From contig NC_087262.1 of NCBI RefSeq assembly GCF_037042905.1, positions 23,576,001 to 23,640,000 on the forward strand: a DNA stretch of 64,000 nucleotides, given 5' to 3'. Numbering within the stretch: position 1 is the first letter of the stretch; each line of letters starts with the position of its first letter. The notes under the pieces were generated by a model. That model was not told the DNA's origin, did not search any database, and worked only from the letters and a program-made list of their open reading frames with translations. Shown here one piece after another: positions 33,730 through 45,700 of the stretch. The translations under genes were made by a program, and so were the position numbers. Source of the DNA: Lytechinus pictus. Lineage: Eukaryota > Echinodermata > Echinoidea > Temnopleuroida > Toxopneustidae.

Positions 33730-36700
33730 CTGTAAAGTAACAATACATAATATTTATAAATATATTTGTGTATACAAACTGTAAATTTCATCATTTTTTA
33801 TATATTTATCTAGGACGTAGCGAAATACACGGAATGGAATGAAGTCTTGTCTACATTCTTCTTCACTGAACGAAGCTTAGATATCAAACTTTTCAATTTT
33901 CATCAAAACGGGCTAATTACATATATGACGCCAAACGGAGGGATTTCAACCATCGAGCGATATGCGCATGAAATAGGCACACTGATTATGCTAGGTCAGA
34001 CATATATTACGGATTAAGACATATTGCGAGAAGCGTCGAAGGGGTGCCTGGGAGACCCCACCCCGCCCACCCCCGGCCTAGTTAAGATTTAGGTAATATT
34101 TCCAGTCTTAAAAAAAAACAATTCTTACAGGTTCAACTTACCAAAGACGGCCGCCACCATGAAGCCAATACCTTGCATCACCATGACAACGGTCCAAGTA
34201 TGGATGGCATCCTCGTTACGGAAAACTTGGTTGCAGATGGAGTAGGAGAGAACATCAGCAATTGTCATGACAACCATTCCAATTACTATCACAAAAGAAA
34301 AAAAATTATTTGATTAATTGAACTGATTCTTAATCAAATTATATTCTTTCTTATTTATCTATGGGGTTGCTCAAATAAAGAGAAAGCAAACATGAAGGGA
34401 ATAATTACCGGTGGGGGAAATTTGGGGATATGAGACAAAATATTTTTTCTTTCCAAACCGAATTAGCTATGAAAAGAATAAGATATTCGCATCACCGTGG
34501 AAGTGATAGATTGTGATAATTTCAAATGCAATAAAATTATAATTTTCAAAAATGCCTCAACCCTACAATGATGAAACAAATTATTTCATTTCCATTATTG
34601 ACACCGCTAGCGAGGTACATCCTACCTCCGTTGTCTTTATTCTTTCTTTGATCCAGGGATGAACTGCTCTCAAGCTGTACATTGCGAGAATTGCAACCTT
34701 TCATAATAACTAGAAAATCATAATTTAAAGAAGGTTCCGCATATCCTAATATCGTTTTTTTACTATTGTTTATGAGGATTGTGTGTAAAGGGGATCAGGG
34801 GGGAAATGCCCCGGGTCAAACTTTTTTATCTTTTCAATAACACGACATCCCCCCAACCATGGGCGGAAATCCCAGGGGGGACAGGGGGGACGTGTCCCCC
34901 CTACTCAAAATAGTAGGGGGGACACAATATCAAATGTCCCCCCTACTATTTTTGGTCTTTTATGATGGTAAGAAATACATCATTCTAAATCGAAATAAAA
35001 CATGTATTTTGGGACGAGATATGACCTTACTTTGGCGATGATAACCTTTTTTTTGCTTGTCAAATTTTCCCGCCCCTTGTCCCCATAGGCGGATCCAGGG
35101 ACCGAGGGGCCCGCCCCCCCCCCCTCTTGGCGGAGCAAAAAAAGAAAAAAGGAAAGAAAGAAGGAAAAAGGAGGGAAAAGAGAGGAAAAAAATTGGAGAA
35201 GGACGACGAGTGCATAAAATAAGATGAGGGGAAGTCTTGGAAAATAAAAATAATCTTTCGTGCCACTATATAGAATTTTCGCGCTCGCATTGCCTGTGCG
35301 GTGATTTACATATCTTGGTCAATATGGAGTTCGAATATCAAGTTTGGAAGTCAATATACAAATATATTTCACCTCGGAAATCGAACTTTCATTATTTTGT
35401 GTAATTTACAAATTGGTTTTTAAAAAGTGCTCTGTAAAAATGTCAGTTTTATGGTCTGAATGTTAACATTTGCTGCTTGCGCTGCGCGCTCGCAAATTTT
35501 GATTTATCATGTACCTATTATTTTCGTGTATTCCATAAAGTTTTCAAAATATCCCTTTTCAGGTCTGATTGTCAAGACGTATCAGCTAGCGCGCTGCACG
35601 CTCGCATTTTGATTGGCGAGTTATATAAATGTTTCAATATTGATTATACAACAAACTACTTAAAATCCCCTTTTCATGACAGTTTATCAAAAATTTTAGC
35701 TCGCGATTTGCGCTCGCATTAATGGTTAAAAATATATTAACTGATGCATCCTATTCATAATCACAAAAGTGAAATGTCCAATTTTTATGCCATGATCAGA
35801 TTTCGCACCCTCATAAGGCATTAATAAATATGATATTAATTTAATAATCAAATTGTCCCTTTTGTTTCATCTCGCGCTTAGCAAGAGGAATAGGAAGATA
35901 GTCATCATTTTCATATGATGACATGTCGTAAGAATGTCCCGGTCCTATGTCAAAACTCAAAGTAATAATAATATCAGCTCTTTTTTATAAAGTGCGATCC
36001 ATATCCACCTTACAATTTTTCTACAAAGGGCTTGAAATATAAAGCTGAAATTGACTTTTTTTTCAGATCGGAATATCAAAGTCTTATGATTTTCATGATT
36101 AAAGTTGTATTTAGAATGCCTAGATTCTAGGTCTAAATGTGAAACACGCTCGCGCATGTTTATTCAGATACTCAATTTGTTCTCTAATTTAAATCATTAT
36201 CCAGTTTCAGATCACAATATCAAAAATTTTCTGCTCGCGCTTTGTGCTCGCATTATTATTGTAGGAAGACCCCATATTACTCATCCTTTTGATGATTTAC
36301 AAAACATGAACAGATTGGCCCATTCTTAGGTCTAAATCTCGAAAAAAATTCTGCTCGCGCTTCGCGCACGCACCAAGCGTTAAATTATATAGCTATCCTG
36401 TTCACGATTACAAAAACTGATTAAAATTTTCCATTCTTTCTTTAGAAAGTTCAAAATTTTTCAGCTCGCGCTTCGCGCTCGCATTTTTTGATTGTTGAAA
36501 TATGTAACGCCTTCATGGCTAAATGCAAGCAGTCCTTAACAAGTACCTTTTCAACAGGTACCAGTTCAAAACGTATATAAAAATTTTCTGCTCGCGCTCG
36601 CATTATTAATACTCATCCTTTTCAGGATTCACAAAACATGTATAGAGTGTCTCGTTCAGTAAATATTACAGGACTAAATCTCGAAATTTTCCGCTCGCGC

Positions 36701-39700
36701 TTCGCGCTCGCATTAATTGTTTACTTATATACCTATTCTGCTTGAGTTACAAAGAGTGCTTAGAATTTCTATTCTTTAGGTGAAATGTCCAAAAAAAATT
36801 AGCTCGCGCCTAGCGCTCGCATTATTTGATTGCTAAATGCTACTTTAACAGGTATCTTTTCCATCAGTTCATTTCTGCTCGCGCTTTGCGTTCGTAGTAA
36901 TTATTAAGTTGCATACACATCTTTTTCAGGATAACAAACATTGCCCAGAATCAGTTCAAATTTTAGGAAAATTTCCAAAAAAATTAGCTCGCGCTTCGCG
37001 CTCGCATCATATAAATAAGAATTATGATATTATATATTAATTTATAAGAATAAAGCTAAGAAGTGACTAATGAGGACTACCCCTTCAAAGAAACAAACAA
37101 AAATCATCTTCGAGCTGCCAATCGGGAAAATATGGCTGAAACAAATTTCCGCCCCCCCCCCCTATTGGCGAAGGCTCGATCCGCCCCTGTGTCCCCCCTA
37201 CCTTTTGGGAGAGATTTCCGCCCCTGCCCCCAACCTGCCTCTCTCACACTCAACCATATTTTTGTGTTTATTCAAAATTATTAGAAACATACTTTTTGAG
37301 AATGGAGATATGTTAGATTTGACCCCCCCCCCCCCTCCCCCGGCATTTACAAAGGGAGAGTCAGCAAAATCATACCCCTACAGATATTTGGAGGGAAATC
37401 TTTCAGAATTACCGCTATAGGTTTCAGATTTCTTCTGGGAAGATTTCAAACTGCGAATATAACCAAAACGCTAAAAGAACCCATATTAAAGGATTTTTCA
37501 GCCCCCCCCCCCCCGAACTATGAACCCTTAATTATACTCCTTTTTATTACCCCGGAATGTTAGAACGCTACTGCGGTACAGGTGATCATCTGAAGGGGGG
37601 GGGGTAACATGAGTTTCCCTCTACACTGCAAAACAGTGGCGTTGATTGCTGTACATAAAGCACCACACCAGTCATTACACTGTGTCACACCAGTCATTAC
37701 ATTGTACTGTGTGTGCCTCACCGGCGACTGACTGGAATACTCCCCAGGGAGTGGAGGATGTGCACACATTGTGTGCTAGAATGGCTGATTGAATCCGATG
37801 ACCGGGGTAATAATATATCTGTAAAGCGCTTAGACACGTCGTTCCGATGTATTAAGCGCTAAAAGCGGATTATTATTAATATTACACACTCCGGTGTTAA
37901 TTTTATGTGATAGTTCAACACCGTATTACAACACCTTCTGTTGTTACTTTTACACTGTTTCGTGATTTTATTTTCAATCTATCGGGCGTAAAATCAGGGC
38001 CCCATCTTACAAATATTTACGATTGATCCAATCAATCTTAACTGTATGGAAATCCATCCATACCAAATTCTATTCTATTTAAATTCTATTTATATAATCT
38101 CCTTAGTTAACAAACATAATCACACTGGATCTTCAAGAGAACAATGAATGTATGAATATGCATCATATCTAGAAAATATTTTGAACAAATTTGTATTTTA
38201 GATGTTGATGTTGCTGGCCATCCATGTGTGGTTGATCGGATCAATTGCAACTCTTTGTAAGACGGTGCTCTCGTGACACCCACTTGTGTCAGTGAAAGAA
38301 GAAAACTCTTTGAAATTTATTCACTCTTTATGTGACTGAACGTCAGTCCGATCCCTACCTTTCTTTTTTTAATTCCTTCCTCTCTTTTTATTTTCTTTAT
38401 TTTCTGGGGGGGGGGGGTGGGAAGGGTAGATATTTTTAGGACGGGTTGTTTTGTCCTTCACCAAACTGTATATTTTTTATTACTTTGTATTTATTTTGTG
38501 AGTATTTCCCTCTCATTTATTCATTCTTTTCTCATTTGATTATCTGTATTTATACTTTGTTATTTTGTTATTTGTTGTGTTATCTATTTCTTGAGGGGCC
38601 CACATTGTACAAGCATTGCTTTTTAGTGGGTCCCTCCATTTCCATCTTAATTTAATTTCTATTGAAAAATAGTATATATATTTAAAACCTACAATGTGTT
38701 GCCCAAATCGTCTAAGTGTTTTTTTTTTTCACTACATATGTATAATTAATTTTGTTTGCAACGGATACAAATATTTATGTTTTATATATGGTATACAATT
38801 TGTTTTTGTTTGATGGAAGTGAAATAAATGAATTTGAATTTGAATTTGAATTTGAATTATCATATATGCATGTATCTTATAGAGTAACCAATTATCTCTA
38901 TATTTTCAATGGGGATCCACACTATACAAGCATTGCTTTTAGTGGACCCTCATTCCCATATATGCATTATTTTATACGGCTTTTTTACATTGTCAATCCT
39001 TAAATTTGTGTCTGGTTTACATTACTTTGTATTATGTTTGAATAGAAATTAAATAGATAATTGAATTGAATTAAAAAAATGAATCCGTTCTTACCAACCG
39101 ATAATAATATCAACAACACGACAGATTGGACGACGAGTAGACATATCATGCAGCCGATCCCTGTGAGGCTCCCTACAAGATAGAGAAATATCTTTGGGAA
39201 TGGCAGACGGTCAGAAATAACACCAAGCAAACATTTTCCCGCCATTTCTGTGACGCCGAGAGTTGTTACGACCCAGGGAACCACTCGTTTCTCAAACCCA
39301 ACAGAGAGCAGGTAGTCGCCCTGGAAGGATCGAAATAAAAAGGAAATATCAAAGATACAGAACAAATAGATTTACCAAACATACAAAAAACGGGCAAACA
39401 TTCAATGCTTCATAGATTTATTCATTTACCGCGCTTAGTCGGAAGAGCGGGAGATTCGTATTCCGGTGACCCAGGTTTCATTCCCACTTGGTGAGTTAGT
39501 GCCCCTTGGTATAAGGCATTTAAATCCTCATTAAAGGTCCCTAGGAGAGGATCTTAAGCCGTCGGTCCTCTGGTGCTTACTCACAAGCATCCATGCTTTC
39601 TTAGCAATCAGGTAGAAAAAATCACCACCATAGAGAGGTATTGAAGCGTGATAATGATTTGTTATTTATCGTTCATACCATACAAATAAGATATTAATGC

Positions 39701-42700
39701 CTATCTGATAAATGATTAGGATAAAATGACAATCAGGAAATAGGATTCGCAATACCCATCCAATTATCAATTGCATGTACATTTTTTTACCTTCTGACTG
39801 ATTATTGTTCATCTCAAAATCTTTAGTTTATTTACAAGAAGCAAAATGAAATAAATGATATAGGCCTAATATCTTTAAACATCTCTTAGGCAAAAGTAAA
39901 ACATATCCATGACAACTCAAATATCAGTCATTCATGACCTTCTTCTTCAATTTGTTTTACACATTGCCCACTGGAACCAAGCGGTCACAACTGCACAAGC
40001 AAAAATGCTGCGAAATACACACGACAATACAAAAACTAAACGGCAAGTTCAATTATCCATGCAAAAAAAAAAGTTTATTTGAATAATCAGGAAAATATAT
40101 TACCGTTTCGCCCATTTTTCACAACACAGTTGAAGTTACACTGTCTAATATAGGTGCAGTGAAATGGTTTGGAAAGTGGGAAGGGGCTGACCGTGCCAAT
40201 AAGTACTATCAAATGGTATTTTTTGTACGTTTGTACAGGTTTAATGATTGAGATCCATTTCATTAGACGATGATTATTAAACAACAAGGTTACCAGCACC
40301 GGCGTACCTAGGATTTTGCAGAAGGAGGGCAATTTTTTTTAAGGATATTTCGTCCGCGAAAAATTTTGACAAGCAAAAAAAAAAGTCTTCAACCAAAAAA
40401 AAGGATTCCTTACCAGAAAAAATTTTACAAGCAAAAAAAAAGAAAAAAAGGTCTTCAATTTGGCTTCTCAAAGGGGGGGGGGGCACGTCCCCTGTATCAG
40501 TTGTAACCCATCAGGGGGGGTAGGGATACGTCCCCTGCATGAGTTGTGACTCGTCAGGGGGCAGTCTGCCCCCCCCCCCTTAGGTACGCTAGTGGTTACC
40601 AGGGTCCCGTAACACAAAGGTTAGCAATTAATCGTACGCTTGATTTTAACGATTGATTGTACTTTGTAGCCAATGGAATCAATCGTAGAAAAATGTTCTA
40701 CGATCATTGCTAAGCTTTGTGTTACGGGCCCCAGGTGAGCGTTCATCAACATTCTCGTCTGACGGCAATCATAGGTACCTTGGCCGAGTGGTCTAGACTG
40801 ACTAGACTCTTGAAAGTCCGCGGTTCGATCCTCGGCCACGGCACCTATGCCATTGAGCAAGGTATTTAGTCGACAATGCTCTTTTATCCTTCATTCAAAT
40901 AAATGTAAATGCTGTATATGCATTTTTCGTTACTATAGGTGTGCACTTGTTTAAGAAATACGGCTTTGATTTGCTGAGAAGTATGGGCAGCTAAAAGGGC
41001 CAAAGTTAACAATCTCAAAAATAAAGAAACTCTCATAAATAAATGTAGTATCTCAGAAATACATGTAGTCTTTCAGAAATAAATGCAGTCTCTCAGACTC
41101 TCTCAGAAATAAATTATTTTTGTGATAACATATATTCTCTATATTTTCTTCGACATCTCAATATGATGTTCGCACTGATGTTTGTAACTCTGTAGACGAA
41201 AACGTAGAATATAATGCTCCATTGATTACCCACGACTTTGTGGTAAAAACTATAAATAATCTCTCGTGCAAGAAAGCTACTGGACATGATAACTTGTCTG
41301 TAAAACTGTTAAAACTTTTAATTACCGTCCCTATCGTTTTGTCCACGCTTGTTTATATCTTGAACCTATCATTAAATGAAGGACTGTTTCCAACCGAATG
41401 GAAAACTGCTAGAATTCAACCAATTCCCAAATCAGGTGATAAAGCATTTGTTCAGAATTATAGACCGATAGCTATTTTACCTGTGCTCTCCAAGATCATT
41501 GAAAGAGCTGTAAGTTCAAGCCTTCTAAAACATCTTCTTCAACAAGAAATATTGTCTCCTAATCAGTTTGGCTTTAGGCCTAATCATTCATGCGAGACAG
41601 CACTACTTTGTATGGTTGATGATTGGTCGAAGCAAGTGGATGGTGGGAGACTGAACGGTGTTGCATTCATTGACTTACGTCGTGCTTTCGACACAGTAGA
41701 CCATTCGCTTCTCCTCAGAAAACTTAAATCATGTGGCTGCTCTCGATCGTGTTTAAAATGGTTTGAATCGTACTTAGAAAACCGCAGACAATTCGTTTCT
41801 TTTGGTAATGAAAAGTCTTCTACGAAAGAAATTAATGTAGGTGTTCCTCAGGGCTCAATTCTTGCCCCGGTTCTGTTCTCACTATTTATCAACGACTTAT
41901 CGAATCATGTTACTAGTGCCTCAGTATATATGTACGCAGATGACACTACTATTTCAGTATCTGGTAAGACTAAAGCAGAGGTCGAAACCAATCTAACCCA
42001 GGCACTATACGAGACCTATTCATGGATAAGAAATAACAAACTGATCTTAAACTATAATAAAACAAAAGTAATGCTATTAGGGTCAAAACAAAAACTAAGT
42101 ACTACCCATAATCAACAAATATCAATAAATATACATGGCTGTACTCTAGAATGTGTAAATGAAGTGAAGTGTTTGGGCGTAACAATTGATAATTGCCTTG
42201 ACTTTAAGCAACATACCAATTCAATTTCAAACCTTATCAAACGTAAGCTTGGAATTATTCGCAGGAATAAACATTATTTTAATCAACCTCAACTTTCCAA
42301 ACTTTATTGGGGATATGTCATGCCCCATATCCTTTATTGTTCTAATGTTTGGTTTGGGAGATCAGAAGGAAATTACGACACGCTTAACAGGTTACATAAA
42401 AGAGCAGCGTATCTGATATCAAATCGCACATGGATGACACGTTCTGAAATCGTGTTTAAAGAACTAGATTGGCCCTCTCTAAGCAAAGTTCTCCATAGAG
42501 CCTCATGTGTTCTTATGTAGAAGTGTGTCAACAAATTATCGCCCGCCATTTTATACGATAGACTTTCATTTGTCGATGATGTCTCTACGAGAACCACACG
42601 TAGTTCTGACAAATTGCTCTTGAGATTGCCAAAATGTCGTACGACCTTTTACCAAAAATCTTTTCTGTTCCTAGGCTCTTTCAATTGGAACCAGCTGCCT

Positions 42701-45700
42701 TACCATACAAGATTTTCAAAATCCGTACATTCTTTCAAATACCAACTTAAACACAAATAGACAAATCATATCCTTCATTTTAATCAGTATACAATACACT
42801 TATCACCCACTATTCTCTTGTCCGTGCCGTTCCTAGTACTCTTAATCTTGATTGCTGCTCTTTTCTTGTCTTTCTGTGTTTCCCACTTATTATTTAGACA
42901 TTAAAGCGTGTAGTGTTTTGTTTGTTTTGTTTTTCTTTCTTTTTATCTCGATGTATATTAGTGATGAAATTTCCAATGATGCGATATGTCTTCTGCTTGT
43001 TTTTTTTATTCCAAAATTAAATTTATTAGTACTGTGTGATACATTGCCTTATGTTTTAACGATCTTTCATTTTTATTTTTCATTCTATACATGTATATAT
43101 ATAATCACAGGGCCCTGAGGTAGACCAGCTTTTAATGTTAATATCTTGCGTATTTATAATCTTGCCATCTGTAACTCGTAATATATTTTCGTATTTTACT
43201 TTGTATTTGTTCCTTTTTTATGTATCTCATAATGACCTGTTACTATGTTTTTCGTATGTTTTTTAATGCTGATCAGGCCACTCTGTATAAATATTCGAGA
43301 ATAAATAAAAAAAAAATTCCTGTAAATGCATGCAAATCTGTGATTGTGTTTATTTCCAAGAATTGTTTTGATTCCGCGTAAACTTATGATTCTGCGGTTG
43401 TCTTTATTTCTGTGGATGCTTGTATTTCTGTAGTTATCTTTATTTCTAGAGTTTTCTTATTTTGTTTTATTTGCGAGATTATCTATTTCTGAACGATGAC
43501 ATTCATTATTTTGTAAAATATACTGCTATTTCAATACGATATTTTTTCTCAATGAGTCTCATATTTCTAAAATCTTTTTATCTTTGATTGACAAGATTTA
43601 TTTATGAGTTGTCTTTATTTCTCAATAATATCAATTTCTGGTTAAATACTTTTATTTCTGACTTATGTACTATTCGTCCAAAGTAATGTATTCATTTCAG
43701 AGATATATTTCTGAGATACTACTTTTATTTCTGAGGAAGTTAATTCATTTCTAAGAAACGGCAATTTTTTTTCTGAGATACTGCACTTATTTTTGAAAGA
43801 CTACATGTATTTCTGAGGTACTACATTTATTTCTGAGAGTTTTTTTTTAGATTGTTAATTATGGCCCTTTTGGCTGCCCATAGAGATGTACATGTGCGTG
43901 ATCGACTGCTGATATATGGTAACTATGGGATAAACATACTGCAAGTCATTATTTTTATGACACGCCCCCCCCCCCCCCCACAATAACACGTCACGTGTGT
44001 ATGAATCTTACCATGTTGATATAGAAAAATGAATTCATGACCCCAAGTCCCATGATGCAACATCCAAGGACCCAAACATCCGGATAGAAAATTGCTCTGT
44101 GCTTCGTCCAAAAATTAACGGATTCTTCAACTTCCCCTTCAGTCTCCACCGTCACTACATCAGGGGCAGGAAAATTTCCGGCGTCCAGGACATCTGATTT
44201 ATCACATGCGTCACAGCTGTCTCTTGCCAGGGAAGAGAACACCTTCTTTTCTTCATCCGCAATATTCTCCTCTAAAAATGGCGTTTTCTCTTCTCCAGAT
44301 TCTTCACATTTGTCATCATTATTCGCGCTGCCATCCTCAGTCTGATCATCATTATCGAGTCGGGCATACTTCGGCCTTTCCCGGTGGTTCGTGCAGTCAT
44401 CGTTTACATCCGACTTCTCCCGAGTGCTGTTTGGAATCGAGTGGGCCTTGTTGCCAGTCCTTTCTTCATTCTTGTTCTCATCATCGCCCTCCTTTGAAGA
44501 TGTTGAAATAGGTGAGGAAGGGGGGCATAAAGCTAGAACTGATACGACACCAACCACAAGAAGTAGACCTCCTACAACACGCCACATGATCCTCCATCCC
44601 CATTGCTCGATGAGGAAATATGTAAAAGGTCCTATACACAACATACCTTGTAAAAAGATAATTAAGAATGAACATAATTATTTTACACTACTAATTCCTT
44701 AAAAAAAATCATGGTTCATATATCTTTGCATCTATCTGTTTATACATGCATAACCAATGTCTTCGTGAATATGACTGTGTGCATCTATCTCCTACTCAAG
44801 AACAGAGATTCAAGTTTATTATTCAAGACAATTACCTAATGAAAAATTATTAAATGCCTACGAATGGCTCGCAGTTTGTTTTTATTGGATATAATGTATA
44901 TCCAGAAGCTTTGTATTATAATAGTCATGATTAGCCCTCGATCGGAACACGGTCAAAGATGCTGAAAATGGAATGGAAAAAGAAGTCGTGTTGATAGCTG
45001 TTCATGTTCCCCCGGTTAAACGTCATTGCCCTACCATGATAATAATAAATCAAATATTATAGGGCAATATGCTAACATTAAAGGTCAAATCCATCCCAAA
45101 AAACGTTGATTTGAATAACTAGAGAAAAATCAAACTAGCATAATGATGAAAATTTCATCAAAATCGGGCGTAAAATAAGAAAGTTATGACATTTTTAAGT
45201 TTCGTTTATTTTTCACAAAACAGTGATATGCACAACTCAGTGACATGCAAATGAGTCAGTCGATAATGTCCCTCACTCACTATTTCTTTTGATTTTTTTA
45301 TTGTTTCATTTATACAATAAAATTTCATTTTTTTTATAGATTTGACAATAAAGGCCAAATTGACTGAACCAATAGTATAAAACAGTGTTAATTCTACATG
45401 TTCAGGGAGGAATTAAATGTTGTTTCACTTGTCAATGAGGAAAAAAATAGAATATTTCATATTTCATATAATGAAATACAAAAGAAATAGTGAGTGGATG
45501 ACATCATCAGTTTCCTCATTTGCATACCGACCAGGATGTGCAAATAACTGTTTTGTGAAATTATGTGAGACTTTAAAATGTCATAACTTTCTTATTATAC
45601 ATCCGATTTTTATGAAATTTTCAGTGTTATGCTTGTTGGATTTTTCTCTTTTTATTCAATTTAACTTTTTGTTGGGGTGGACTTTAACGAATGTGACCAA

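Larger units (their letters stand above)
40982..43882. mobile_element. foldback element with ATTTCTGAGATACTACA array, LINE inside
   Basis: The left arm opens TATGGGCAGCTAAAAGGGCC and the right arm ends GGCCCTTTTGGCTGCCCATA. Next to each end lie degenerate short repeats of AAATAAATGTAGTATCTCAG (left, 41025-41115) or the complement (right, about 43440-43850). The middle is occupied by a LINE copy. The structure suggests a foldback or MITE-type element that received a LINE insertion. No transposase is seen. Confidence 0.75.

Noticed and set aside
40774-40845. tRNA gene (class II-like, A- and B-boxes intact)
   Set aside because: The T-arm and acceptor stem are mismatched and a SINE body follows, so it is scored as a SINE head.
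42373-42612. 79-codon minus-strand ORF
   Set aside because: It is antisense to the 3' end of the LINE reverse transcriptase frame.
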